A stretch of 33,815 bases of DNA. Origin: Stentor coeruleus (taxonomy: Eukaryota > Ciliophora > Heterotrichea > Heterotrichida > Stentoridae). Under the pieces are notes generated by a model. It was not told the DNA's origin. It ran no database searches and worked only from the letters and a program-made list of their open reading frames with translations. Made by a program: the position numbers and the translations under genes. The stretch is from positions 1 through 33,815 of the forward strand of contig MPUH01000810.1 in the NCBI GenBank assembly GCA_001970955.1. The letters are read 5' to 3'. Shown piece by piece: positions 19,190 to 28,527 of this stretch (the stretch's first letter is position 1; each line of letters starts with the position of its first letter).

Positions 19190-20062
19190 TTAATATTTAA
19201 TATCAATTGAATGAAGGACTTTATTAAGATTTTTCACAGCTTTTTTATACTCTTTCACAGACAAATCTTTATTTTTTATCGGTTCAGAAATCTGTTTTAT
19301 ATCTCCTTCATGAGCTTTTGTCACATGATGTCTATAAACCTGTTGTAAGCCATTGATTTCTACTAGAACTTCATTTTTTTCTTTAAATTCATTTATTTGT
19401 GGAGTAAAAGTACACTCTTTAAGATCTTTATCGAAATCTGCTTCAGCTTTTGATGTGATTTTAGCATTTTTTATACGAAGCCAATTGTATGTTCTAGTAA
19501 CAATATCTTGTTCAGGTTTAGATGATTGATGGATTATTGGTTTAAATGTACATTCTTTATCGTAAAGGTCTTTTTCTCGATTTAAACGACGGGCATTGAC
19601 GAGTTTTTCTTTTTTTTTATGTGAGTCTTCATATAGCATGACCCAACGTTTTTGTTGAGTTTTTGGGGTTTTTTTAAGGAGTTTTTTCGAGTTTTCGTTT
19701 GTGTTTGGGTGGAAGTTGGGATTTTCAGGTTTTTCTGAGGATTCGTGATGGAATTTATTGGGTGTTGAGCTTTTTGTTAGAGCCTGGCACTGATTTTTAA
19801 GGCTGTGCTTGGCGCTTTGATTGCGGAGTAGTCGGCAAGGACCGTGGATAGGGTTTTTGTGTGGACTTGATGGGATTGGGCTTTTGCTTGCAAAGCTACT
19901 TCGGGATCCGTTAGTTTTATGATGCATTCTAAATAAAGGTTACTTAAACTGTAAGCTTTTGCCTGGAGAACTCGGGATCGAGTCGAAGTTCACAGAGTTC
20001 ACATTTTTACCTATTCTCTGTAAAATCAGTTCAATTTCTTGAAATACTGCAGAACTGTCCAT
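19190..20062 (-). CDS. CTF-P motif protein with hidden first exon
   Basis: The long frame begins at 19927, but a frame from ATG 20062 runs 39 codons into a 15-nt intron (19943-19929, GTAACCTTTATTTAG) and joins it exactly in phase, giving 285 residues. The N-terminal 110 residues are Ser/Pro/Asn-rich. The rest is basic and helical, with YEDSHKKKEKL and two CTF-x-P motifs (166-170 and 212-216). Proteins with this pair are common in ciliates and trypanosomatids, often ciliary or cytoskeletal; location here is inference. Confidence 0.8.
19929..19943 (-). other. 15-nt intron
   Basis: On the - strand GTAACCTTTATTTAG follows exon 1 (…TTT AA) and precedes A ATG CAT. It splits a Lys codon. GTAA and T9-A10 agree with the other three introns. 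Confidence 0.85.
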
Positions 20063-20422
20063 ATTGCAAATTTCTAGTATTATTATTATAGTAATTATTC
20101 CTAACTAATACTAATACTAATGATAGTAACTATAACATTCTCAAAATAAGTAAACTTTTGATTTTATTAAGACTTATAGATTTTTTTTGTATTCTTTTTA
20201 TATCATAATTAAATTCTAAACATCTACATTTCATAATTCCTCTCAATCAAATAGTTCAATATACTGAATCTGCCTAAAGAAAGAGATCGTAGGACAAACA
20301 AACCCCAATCGAGCAAGGTTTAAACCATGCCACCTTAATTATCACCTACTTTAAACTTTATTTATATAATATATTAAAAAAATTTTTGTATTCTTTTTAT
20401 ATCATAATTAAATTCTAAACAT
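20063..20422. other. Intergenic containing copy 1 of a 75-bp repeat
   Basis: Holds a partial copy of the end of the UBL-UBA gene (20184-20258) and a 124-bp segment that is less AT-rich than its surroundings (20259-20382). That segment has short open stretches but no supported gene, and no tRNA or snRNA was recognised. Confidence 0.5.
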
Positions 20423-20457
20423 CTACATTTCATAATTCCTCTCAATCAAATAGTTCA
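20184..20457. repeat. 75-bp direct repeat, 199-bp spacing
   Basis: 20184-20258 and 20383-20457 are identical. The right copy contains the last codons and stop of the UBL-UBA gene; the left copy is a detached duplicate. It could be a true local duplication or an assembly misjoin, as the window has four other unmerged overlaps. Confidence 0.85.
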
Positions 20458-21033
20458 TAACATCATTAGCATTGCATCCATGACTAAAAAGTAAATCAAT
20501 AATTTTTTCCTCATCAGTAAACCCCATAAGCTTAATCGTATCAATCTCATTTCTCATATTTCNTTTCGCCTTATTTCCTCTCTGAATTCTTCATCTATTG
20601 GTTTCATAATGCCACTTCTTATGAAGCTTGACAAAAAGTCTGGCCCAAATGATTGATTTTCCATCATAGAATTACGAAGTTCGTCGAAAGATTGCTTAAA
20701 TTTATGATTCGAACTCATTTTCTCTAAAAAACTAAAAATTTTTCTCTGTATTAGAGGAATTTTTTCAATAAAATCTTCAATTTCCTTAGGGAAAACTATC
20801 CATGGCATGATTTTTATAACAAATAATGTGCAATTAGGGTCTAAAATAGCTAAATCTGAGTTGGTCTTGAGGAATTTACCTTTGCAGAGAAGTTTTATTA
20901 TAGTTCGATTAGAGAAATAACTTTGGCCTTTTGTTATTAGGTCAGATAAGGTTGTATGTTTTGTTATTATCATTTCATCTTTTTGGTTGATAGGCTGGAC
21001 ATGAATTTTTATGGTAAATCCTTTAGAATTCAT
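20423..21033 (-). CDS. UBL-UBA protein (ubiquilin/Dsk2-like), split by an N
   Basis: Start chosen at ATG 21033 because the ubiquitin-like domain begins there; an upstream ATG at 21102 adds only a hydrophobic stretch. Residues about 5-75 fit a ubiquitin-like fold (FTIKIHV strand, IKLLCKGKFLK strand pair, LDPNCTLFVIKI). As written the frame stops just after the N at 20563. The bases TTTC flank the N on both sides; merging them restores the frame and gives 201 residues. The new C-terminus is a UBA domain (IDTIKLMGFTDEE, then HGCNANDVMNYLIERN). UBL-UBA proteins shuttle ubiquitinated cargo to the proteasome. Confidence 0.8.
20563..20563. other. Single-N assembly gap in the UBL-UBA gene
   Basis: The four bases TTTC stand on both sides of the N (20559-20562, 20564-20567). 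Collapsing them removes five bases and puts the UBL and UBA parts in one frame. Confidence 0.8.
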
Positions 21034-21210
21034 ATTTATATAAAAGATTTTATTGTATATAAAACATATCAGAAAACATTCTATGCATAGCCCACTCCAC
21101 ATTATAAAAAACTCACAAAAACTATAAAACTGGTCTTATTTTCAATAAAAACTCACCAAAAAAACCCCAGGATATTTATTATACTATTATAAATACTCAA
21201 ACTCTTCTTA

Positions 21211-22455
21211 TCACTCCTCTAATCTAATCAACAAGCTCTTATTAACCCCTTGTTTCCTTGTTATTTTTTCACTTTTAACCCTAGTAACTAAACTATCACT
21301 ATTCAACTTGTTCTTCCCCCCAAGCCTACTATATTTATACCCAGCTTTCGGGGCTCTTAAAACCCCATAATTTTCTTTCATGACCAATTCTCTATAGTAT
21401 TTCAAATAAAACATAGACTTATCTGAAGCTCTTTCATTACTACCACACAATACCATTTTAGGAGATTCTGATTTTTCTCTACAAACCACTTGTTTCCTAT
21501 TCGACCTTATTTTAGGTAGAATATTACTTTTATTCCTATGTTTAGGAGACTCTACAAAATTAGCCCTAGGCAACGAATCAGGTAAAGTTTCAAGTGTTTC
21601 AGGAAACTCAATAGTTTTAAGTAAAAAAGTCTGTCCTTGATTCTGTTCTTTAACAATTATATGTTTTTTAACAAAAGGTAATAATAAAATCTCAGAACTA
21701 CTAAGACGGTTTTCAGGATTTAATTGTAATAATTTGTCAATCACAAAAGCTAAATCTTGACTAAAAGTTTTGGGTATAGGTAAATATATTCCTTTGACTA
21801 CTTTTTTATATAGACTTTGCATATCGTCACCTCTAAATGGAGGCTTTAAACTTGCTGCTTCATAGAGAACACAACCGAAACTCCATAAATCACTTCTTGT
21901 GTCATATGGTAAGTCAAGCCATACTTCTGGACTTGCATAATAGGGTGTTCCTGTTTGTGTATGTAGAAAACCTTCTTTAGCTAGTTTTGATACGTTTAAG
22001 TCTCCAAGTTTAACTTCTCCAGTTGATGTTAGGAAGACATTTGCTGATTTTAAATCTCTGTGGATTATGTTTAGGTTGTGTAAGCATTTTAGACCTTGGG
22101 ATAATTGAACTATTAGGTTCCATATGAAAGCTTCGCTTAGATAACTACCTTTTTTTTGGTAAAGGGTTATTTTTTCCAACAAATCCCCAGCGTCTGCGTA
22201 TTCCATTACTAAGCATAAGGATTGAGTGCTTTCGTCAAAAAAAGCTGATTTGTATGAGATTATGTTGGGATGCTTTATGCTTGCTAAGAAACGAATTTCA
22301 TTTAGAGCATTTTTTTTATCCTTGTCTTTAAGTTTGGAAATTCTAACTTTCTTTAAGGCATATATTGATTGGTCGGATATTTTTTTGACTTTATATACCT
22401 TGCTATATGCCCCATATCCTAGCTTTTGTATGATCTCATAGTCTTTTAAAGACAT
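21211..22455 (-). CDS. NEK-family protein kinase
   Basis: 414 residues. The kinase domain spans about 6-266: Gly loop (13-18), K35 in ALKK, E53, HRDLKSAN (132-139) with catalytic D134, then GDLNVSK with D152 in place of a standard DFG (DLN), and SPE (175-177). The TGTPYYASPEVWLDLPYD stretch and overall pattern fit NIMA-related kinases, which in ciliates control cilia and the cell cycle. The C-terminal 140 residues are basic and Ser-rich. All residues needed for catalysis appear present. No coiled coil is evident after the kinase domain. Confidence 0.9.
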   Translation of the reverse strand: MSLKDYEIIQKLGYGAYSKVYKVKKISDQSIYALKKVRISKLKDKDKKNALNEIRFLASIKHPNIISYKSAFFDESTQSLCLVMEYADAGDLLEKITLYQKKGSYLSEAFIWNLIVQLSQGLKCLHNLNIIHRDLKSANVFLTSTGEVKLGDLNVSKLAKEGFLHTQTGTPYYASPEVWLDLPYDTRSDLWSFGCVLYEAASLKPPFRGDDMQSLYKKVVKGIYLPIPKTFSQDLAFVIDKLLQLNPENRLSSSEILLLPFVKKHIIVKEQNQGQTFLLKTIEFPETLETLPDSLPRANFVESPKHRNKSNILPKIRSNRKQVVCREKSESPKMVLCGSNERASDKSMFYLKYYRELVMKENYGVLRAPKAGYKYSRLGGKNKLNSDSLVTRVKSEKITRKQGVNKSLLIRLEE

Positions 22456-22599
22456 TTATTATGTGAGAAAGATGGTTTGGAGGTTAATATTTTACAAATA
22501 AATAATCGATTTTGTTTAATAAAATTCCTTAGGAAGTATATTTTAATAGTATTTAAAATATAACGCTCTCTATATCTAAGTAAAAAAAAAACATGTATT

Positions 22600-23205
22600 T
22601 TAAAAGAGTTTTATTTTATGATAGTTGTGTGATAAAGGAGTATTAGCTGTCGATGAAATCCAGAGTCTTTGCGACTGGGGCTTTCTGCTAGAATTAGAAG
22701 TTTTAAATTTTTTCAACGATCCATTCCTAATATTACCATTCTTACCAAATACCGAATAAGTATTATTCAAAGTTTCAAAAGCTTTTTCATAACCTTTTGT
22801 AAGAGGAGATGTCGGAAGCCTTGATGCTTTAAGTGCTGATTCCCTTTTTTCCAAATGATCTAAGCTATAATCTTCATCAGTAAATTGTTGAAACCTGACA
22901 TCAGCAAGATCAAAATCTTTTTTAATCGACTTTTTAGTTATAGAATGCCTAGCACGATTATGAGCTTTGAAATAAGCAGTGAAATTTGTTTCAATATAAT
23001 GAGATTTTGGAAGTTTTTTAGAGGTTAAGAAATGCTTTGAAATACTTGATTGAGGTGGCTTTGAAGTTGGGCTGTTTGATTGAGTTATTTTATTGGTTTT
23101 ATAAGCTCTGAAAAAACTTGGGTATTGCTGGTTGAACATAGGGTCTGCTTTTTTAATCCTCAAAGCTGTTTTGGTCATTTCTTCTATCGTTAGTTCATTG
23201 ATCAT
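22600..23205 (-). CDS. Unknown basic protein
   Basis: 201 residues, very basic, with many Ser/Pro and SP/TP sites (TSPLT, SNSPTS, NTPLS) and no recognisable domain or membrane segment. One central part (about 75-130) is charged and likely helical. Probably largely disordered. The start is supported by a C-rich sense-strand upstream region and a near-perfect telomere-like pair 77 bases upstream. Confidence 0.65.
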   Translation of the reverse strand: MINELTIEEMTKTALRIKKADPMFNQQYPSFFRAYKTNKITQSNSPTSKPPQSSISKHFLTSKKLPKSHYIETNFTAYFKAHNRARHSITKKSIKKDFDLADVRFQQFTDEDYSLDHLEKRESALKASRLPTSPLTKGYEKAFETLNNTYSVFGKNGNIRNGSLKKFKTSNSSRKPQSQRLWISSTANTPLSHNYHKIKLF

Positions 23206-23505
23206 TTAATTAGAGTATTTATATGTTTGAAGAAGGAAAAATTATATGGATTTGTATTAAGAAGAGTTTTTTGTGGCAAGTGGGTGTTAAGGTGTTAAAA
23301 ACTGAAGATGGGATTTAAGTTTTTATATGAGTTGAAGGGAGGATTATAAGACAAAGGTATTAGATATAATAATATACTTAGACGAATGTGTTTTTGACTG
23401 ACACTAAGTTTGTTTATAATAATATAACTTGAAAATACTAAATCACATCACATCTACACAAAAGCACTTAAAATTATATTTCTCTCACTTATATAATAAT
23501 TATAA
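23206..23505. other. Divergent intergenic region
   Basis: Lies between two divergent starts. The left part is G-rich on the + strand and the right part C-rich, switching at about 23400. GGGTGTTA-AGGTGTTA sits at 23282-23297. No open frame was supported. Confidence 0.55.
23282..23297 (-). promoter_or_regulatory. Telomere-like pair upstream of an unknown gene
   Basis: GGGTGTTA followed by AGGTGTTA (one mismatch in the second unit), 77 bases from the ATG at 23205. Position is similar to the pair upstream of the GTPase gene. Confidence 0.3.
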
Positions 23506-23886
23506 ATGTCATTCAAAAAAGTCGCATTCCTGACCACTTTCGAAACTGACACTCCAGACCCAGAGCCTCAAAAAGCATCAGTTTACAAAAAAAAAAAGCC
23601 ATTAAAAGTTCCTTCAGCAGCTTGGATGCATATGTCCACACTCTCATGTCGAGACTTTACAAAAAATACTTACAATTATCGAGATATGCATTTTATCTTA
23701 GCAGATGAAGGGATAACATATTCCCTTCCACCTCATCTCAATCAAGTTTACAAGAAAACAGACAATTTTCAAAAGACCGAATTTAGAAAGTTGCCGCTTA
23801 AGCCAGGGAAACTTAGTAGCGATAAACGTAAAGTCTTCAGAAATATGTCTGAAAGTAGTATGAAAGCATATACACTGACTTCTTAA
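23506..23886 (+). CDS. Small unknown protein
   Basis: 126 residues, basic, with no recognised domain. It has a Lys run (about 28-32), a few aromatic residues in the middle (AAWMHMSTLSCRDF, NYRDMHFIL) and a Ser/Lys-rich end. The upstream sense strand is C-rich and G-poor, as for other genes here, which supports a real start. Confidence 0.6.
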   Translation: MSFKKVAFLTTFETDTPDPEPQKASVYKKKKPLKVPSAAWMHMSTLSCRDFTKNTYNYRDMHFILADEGITYSLPPHLNQVYKKTDNFQKTEFRKLPLKPGKLSSDKRKVFRNMSESSMKAYTLTS

Positions 23887-23931
23887 TGATTTAGAATAAG
23901 GTTATTTCTTTTAAAAATCATATTTAGCTAC

Positions 23932-25407
23932 CTAAGGCAAAGTATCTGTACTTGCTTTAACCACAACAGTCTTAGTTTCCAAATAATTCATAATCCCATC
24001 TTCACCTAATTCTCTACCAACACCACTTTGTTTATACCCACCAAAAGGTGTCCCTTCTGTTGTCACAGCATAACAGTTCACACATACCGTCCCAGTCCTA
24101 AGTCCATTAACAATTTTCAAAGCTTTTTCCATATCATTAGTCACAACTCCAGCAGAAAGTCCATAATTCGAATTATTAGCCCTTTCAATAACTTCATCAA
24201 TAGTCTTAAATTTTAAAACACTTAAAACAGGACCAAAAATCTCTTCTTTAGCTATAGTCATATTATCTGTAACATCAGTAAAAATAGTTGGTTCAACAAA
24301 ATATCCTTTTTTACCCCACCTTTTTCCTCCTGTTAAAATTTTCGCCCCTTCTTTTTTCCCTATATCAATATAATTAAGGATTTTCATCATTTGGTTTTCA
24401 TCAACTTGTGGACCTTGAATTGTTGTTGGATCAAATGGATCTCCAAGTTTTCTATCTTTAGCGCATTGGACAGCTCGAGATATAAAATCATTATAAATAC
24501 CTTCTTGGACAAAAAGTCTACTACCAGCATCACAGTTTTGGCCTTGATTAAAGAAAATTCCATTATGGGATTGTGAAACAGCTAATTCTAAATCAGCGTC
24601 ATCAAGAATGATATTTGGACTTTTCCCCCCAAGTTCAAGTGAAACTCTTCTAAGTCCATGAATACCTGAATTCCTAATAATTTCCATACCAACTTCAGTA
24701 GACCCAGTAAAAGCTATTTTATCAACTTTTGGATGTACAGCAAGTGAAGCACCTGTATTTCCATATCCAGGGACAATATTAACAACTCCAGGTGGAAAAC
24801 CAGCTTCAATAATCAATTCACCAACTCTTAAAGATGTCAATGGAGTTTGTTCAGCTGGTTTTAAGACTATAGTGCATCCTGCTGCTAAAGCTGGGGCAAG
24901 CTTCCAAGCTTGCATAAGTAAAGGGAAATTCCAAGGAATGATTTGTCCTACTACACCTTTAGGTTCAAGTCTTGTATATGTGAAAAATGGTCCATTCATT
25001 GGGATTGTTTTTCCAAATATTTTATCTGTAAACCCTGCGTAGTATTTATAGACTGAGATTACTGAAGGTAAATCCACTTCTCTTGAATCTGTGATAGGTT
25101 TACCATTGTCTAAAGTTTCCATTTGAGCGAGTTCTTCTTTGTTTTTTTCGATTAGGTCAGCGAGTTTATAAAGAAGTTCAGATCTTTGGACGGCTGTAAC
25201 TTGGCGCCATGGACCATCAAAAGCTTTTCTAGCAGCATCTACTGCTTTGTTAATATCAGCAGGAGTTCCGTATTGGACTTCTGTTATAACTTCTTCTGTT
25301 GATGGGTTGATTGTTTTGAAAGTTTTTCCTGAGGATGAGTTCACCCATTGGTTGTTTATCATCAGTTGGGTTCTGAAACTTGATGAAAATAACCTTTTGA
25401 TTATCAT
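23932..25407 (-). CDS. Aldehyde dehydrogenase, mitochondrial type (copy 1)
   Basis: 491 residues, full ALDH length. The Arg/Ser/Phe start suggests a mitochondrial presequence. Visible active-site parts are PWN (158-160), K183, E258 in LELGG and the catalytic Cys292 in [10 protein letters not shown], plus the NAD-binding TGSTEVG stretch (234-240). It oxidises aldehydes to acids with NAD. Next to the nucleophile, this copy has Asn291 and Asp293 where the tandem paralogue has Cys291 and Ile293. The two copies are about four-fifths identical by eye. Confidence 0.92.
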   Translation of the reverse strand: MIIKRLFSSSFRTQLMINNQWVNSSSGKTFKTINPSTEEVITEVQYGTPADINKAVDAARKAFDGPWRQVTAVQRSELLYKLADLIEKNKEELAQMETLDNGKPITDSREVDLPSVISVYKYYAGFTDKIFGKTIPMNGPFFTYTRLEPKGVVGQIIPWNFPLLMQAWKLAPALAAGCTIVLKPAEQTPLTSLRVGELIIEAGFPPGVVNIVPGYGNTGASLAVHPKVDKIAFTGSTEVGMEIIRNSGIHGLRRVSLELGGKSPNIILDDADLELAVSQSHNGIFFNQGQNCDAGSRLFVQEGIYNDFISRAVQCAKDRKLGDPFDPTTIQGPQVDENQMMKILNYIDIGKKEGAKILTGGKRWGKKGYFVEPTIFTDVTDNMTIAKEEIFGPVLSVLKFKTIDEVIERANNSNYGLSAGVVTNDMEKALKIVNGLRTGTVCVNCYAVTTEGTPFGGYKQSGVGRELGEDGIMNYLETKTVVVKASTDTLP

Positions 25408-25785
25408 TTTTATTGTTATAAATGCATTGATAATAAATAGTCAAGGCTTTTTTTTGGGTTATTATTTTTAGTGATTATTAGATAAAACTTATATGAAAAA
25501 TCAACTTTCTGTTTTTTTTTGTTTATAGTATTATTATTATTCCTAGTAATTATGTTTAAAAAAAAAGACTTATATTTATTAACACATTTCTAATATCCTT
25601 TATTAGATTAAAAAGTCCTATTTATTAACACCCTATTCAAAATCTATACTTCCATTCATAATCCTATTAATTACCTAAGGCAAAGTATCATTGCTNTTTT
25701 CTAATATCCTTTATTAGATTAAAAAGTCCTATTTATTAACATCCTATTCAAAATCTATACTTCCATTCATAATCCTATTAATTAC
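25408..25785. other. Intergenic with duplicated block around an N
   Basis: Between the two ALDH genes. Contains a 109-bp block (25587-25695) repeated as 25698-25806 across an N at 25696. The left block ends with a copy of the last codons of the second ALDH gene, so it is most likely an unmerged contig end and not a real extra gene end. Confidence 0.7.
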
Positions 25786-25806
25786 CTAAGGCAAAGTATC
25801 ATTGCT
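25587..25806. repeat. 109-bp duplicate flanking N at 25696 (assembly gap)
   Basis: 25587-25695 and 25698-25806 match with one visible mismatch (ACACCC versus ACATCC). The N at 25696 lies between them. The pattern matches the gap in the IQ-motif gene. Confidence 0.85.
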
Positions 25807-27261
25807 AGTCTTAACAACAACAGTCTTAGACTCCAAATAATTCATAATCCCATCTTCACCAAGTTCTCTTCCAACTCCGCTTTGTTTATAACCTCCAAAC
25901 GGAGTACTTTCAGTAAACACATCATAGCAGTTAACATAAACAGTACCAGTTCTTAAGCTATGAGCAATTTTAATAGATTTTTCCAAATCTTTAGTAACAA
26001 CTCCAGCTCCAAGTCCATAAATGCTATTATTTGCTCTTTCAATTACTTCATCAATAGTCTTAAACTTCAAAATGCTCATAACAGGTCCAAAAATCTCCTC
26101 TTTAGCAATACTCATATTATCAGTAACATCAGCAAAAACAGTTGGTTCAACAAAATAACCTTTATTTCCCCATCTTTTACCTCCAGACAAAAGCTTAGCT
26201 CCTTCTTTTTTTCCTAATTCAATATAATGAAGGATTTTATTCATTTGAGCCTCATCAACTTGTGGACCTTGTGTTGTTGCAGGGTCTAAAGGATTTCCAA
26301 GTTTTCTTCCGGTAGAACATTGGGCTGAAAGTTTTACGAATTCATCGTATATTTTTTCTTGAACAAATACTCTGCTACCAGCAATACAACATTGGCCTTG
26401 ATTGAAAAACAAACCAAATTGAGATTGAGCTATAGCCATATCCATGTCAGCATCGTCAAGGATGATATTTGGGCTTTTACCACCTAGTTCAAGGGTAACT
26501 CTTCTAAGACCATTAATTCCTGAGTTTCTCATAATCTCTAAGCCAACTTCTGTAGATCCAGTAAAAGCAACCTTATCAACATTTGGATGAACAGCCAAAG
26601 CTGCACCAGTATCTCCATGACCAGGGACAATATTAACCACACCTGCAGGGAAGCCAGCTTCTACAATCAATTCTCCAACTCTTAATGCGCTCAATGGAGT
26701 TTGTTCAGCAGGTTTAAGTACCACAGTGCATCCTGCAGCTAAAGCCGGGGCAAGTTTCCAAGCCTGCATAGCTAATGGGAAATTCCAAGGAATAATTTGC
26801 CCAGCAACACCTTTAGGTTCAAGTCTTGTATAAGTGAAAAAAGGTCCATTCATAGGAATAGTTTTACCAAAGACTTTATCAGCATATCCAGCATAATATC
26901 TATAAACATTTTCTACCATAGGTAAATCAGCAGCTTTAGCATCAGAAATAGGTTTCCCATTATCTAAAGACTCAAGTTGGGCAAGTTCTTCTTTATGTTT
27001 TCCAATCAAATCAGCGAGTTTGTAAAGTAAATTCGCTCTTTGTACAGCTGTATATTTTCTCCATGGACCATCAAAAGCAGCCCTAGCAGCATTAACAGCA
27101 GTATCGATATCAGCAGGAGAACCATATTGAACTTCAGTAATAACTTCTTCAGTCGCAGGGTTTATTGTTTGAAAAGTCTTACCAGTAGATGAATTAACCC
27201 ACTGATTGTTAATCAATAACTGCGTTCTGAATTTAGAAGCAAATGCTCTTCTAATAAACAT
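25786..27261 (-). CDS. Aldehyde dehydrogenase, mitochondrial type (copy 2)
   Basis: 491 residues, the same length as the neighbouring copy and colinear with it. The N-terminus ([14 protein letters not shown]) is a likely mitochondrial presequence. Catalytic Cys292 is in [10 protein letters not shown], with E258 in LELGG. This copy is closer to the usual animal ALDH2 loop (QGQCCCAGSR). Tandem arrangement and same orientation suggest gene duplication. The stop codon is the one partly duplicated across the N at 25696. Confidence 0.92.
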   Translation of the reverse strand: MFIRRAFASKFRTQLLINNQWVNSSTGKTFQTINPATEEVITEVQYGSPADIDTAVNAARAAFDGPWRKYTAVQRANLLYKLADLIGKHKEELAQLESLDNGKPISDAKAADLPMVENVYRYYAGYADKVFGKTIPMNGPFFTYTRLEPKGVAGQIIPWNFPLAMQAWKLAPALAAGCTVVLKPAEQTPLSALRVGELIVEAGFPAGVVNIVPGHGDTGAALAVHPNVDKVAFTGSTEVGLEIMRNSGINGLRRVTLELGGKSPNIILDDADMDMAIAQSQFGLFFNQGQCCIAGSRVFVQEKIYDEFVKLSAQCSTGRKLGNPLDPATTQGPQVDEAQMNKILHYIELGKKEGAKLLSGGKRWGNKGYFVEPTVFADVTDNMSIAKEEIFGPVMSILKFKTIDEVIERANNSIYGLGAGVVTKDLEKSIKIAHSLRTGTVYVNCYDVFTESTPFGGYKQSGVGRELGEDGIMNYLESKTVVVKTSNDTLP

Positions 27262-27341
27262 TTATAGCCATTGTTTTAATTAGCCCTAAAGGGTTTATTG
27301 CTATATTTTAACTTTAAGTAATTATAACTAGGTGATTATCA

Positions 27342-28520
27342 TTAGTAGTCTTGAATAGAACAGTAATTTAATAAATCTTTACTTGGGAGATATTGAAGAA
27401 GACTAGCAAGACTCAGTTTATGTAATGATAAAGATAATAAGATATCCATGTCTCCAAAGAGACTTATTGGTTTTGCAAGTTTTAGGTGTAAAGATGTAGC
27501 GTTCGAGTTTACTTTTATGGACATGGAGTTTTTTGGGATGTCTGGAGTTGAGACTACAATGAAAGGAAAACTAATAGCTGGCTTGTAGTTAAGACCACGG
27601 GAATTCCGGTTTATTAGATGTTTTATTGCTAGGTATTTGTTGAGAACACCTTGAAGATCTTTTTTCTTTTCTTCTACACGCTTACGGCGCTTTTCTGTTT
27701 CAGTTTTACGCATGTCGATTTCGACGCTGTCCCATTTTTCTTTCCAGGAGACGTTTCTTCCGTTGCGTTCCAGGACCTCGGCGGCGATCAGAACGTTTAT
27801 TGCGTCGTAAACTCGACGTCTGACATTTTTTTCTTCTTTGAGTCGATCAGGACCGTCCGTCACGATTAGTTCGTCTATTAGCTTTACAGCCACATTTTTA
27901 AAAGATGTGGGCTGGTGCTTACATACAAGGTGTTTAACTAGTGTTGTAAGGTGCTTTAAACCTCTAGTAGATCTCGGGGTTTCCATTTCTGACTCTTCCG
28001 AATAAGGGGTATTAAGTGGTGAGGGTGTAAGATATCTTGTAGCCTGTGTGCTTGGAGTCTTATGGAATTTTTTAGGTTTAGGTGTTGAAAATTGTTGTGA
28101 CTTACTCTGAGGTGTATAATCTTGCCACATAGCTGCAAGGGTATTATCTTCAGGTATTTCCAATCCTAGGTCAACACTAGAAGCAATTTCATTGATTCCT
28201 TGATCATAAAAAAACCTCAACAGCTCCTGGCGCATTTCACTATCATTATCCGCTGAAACAGGGGCATTTGCTAAGTAATTGTCTATATTGTGTTGTTGTA
28301 TACCATATTCCTGACTGAAAAGTGACAAAACTTGTGCTGTATTGACTGAACGGGTAAATGAGTTTGATTTCAAACAAAATCCTAACTCCAAGTATATCTG
28401 CATTAAGCTCACGTCCTTACACAATAAAAATGAGTACCTTATTAGGACTTCTTCTTTGTTATTTTCTTCATGCAGTTCGTTTATTATTTTGGAAATATGA
28501 TGTGGTATGTTCTTTTCCAT
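27342..28520 (-). CDS. DP-type E2F partner transcription factor
   Basis: 392 residues. The winged-helix DNA-binding domain is about 185-262, with KNVRRRVYDAINVL (231-244) matching the DP-family signature (RRRVYDALNVL) better than E2F. The following 275-375 region has the Lys/Arg-rich helix and hydrophobic strands of the E2F/DP dimerisation module. Unusual is a 180-residue N-terminal extension: helical to about 120, then a cluster of Ser/Thr-Pro sites (about 145-183) that could be CDK targets. DP pairs with E2F to control S-phase genes. A canonical E2F site abuts the start codon. Confidence 0.88.
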   Translation of the reverse strand: MEKNIPHHISKIINELHEENNKEEVLIRYSFLLCKDVSLMQIYLELGFCLKSNSFTRSVNTAQVLSLFSQEYGIQQHNIDNYLANAPVSADNDSEMRQELLRFFYDQGINEIASSVDLGLEIPEDNTLAAMWQDYTPQSKSQQFSTPKPKKFHKTPSTQATRYLTPSPLNTPYSEESEMETPRSTRGLKHLTTLVKHLVCKHQPTSFKNVAVKLIDELIVTDGPDRLKEEKNVRRRVYDAINVLIAAEVLERNGRNVSWKEKWDSVEIDMRKTETEKRRKRVEEKKKDLQGVLNKYLAIKHLINRNSRGLNYKPAISFPFIVVSTPDIPKNSMSIKVNSNATSLHLKLAKPISLFGDMDILLSLSLHKLSLASLLQYLPSKDLLNYCSIQDY

Positions 28521-28527
28521 TCCCGCC
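28520..28527 (-). promoter_or_regulatory. Candidate E2F/DP site at the DP start codon
   Basis: On the sense strand the bases read GGCGGGA immediately before ATG, making GGCGGGAA, the known E2F/DP core. It is a GC-rich patch in AT-rich sequence. Because it overlaps the first base of the ATG, it would lie within the transcript or at its start. Confidence 0.45.

Noticed and set aside
20259..20382. Possible tRNA or small RNA between the 75-bp repeats
   Set aside because: No cloverleaf, no clear B-box and no known snRNA motif could be found; short open stretches only.
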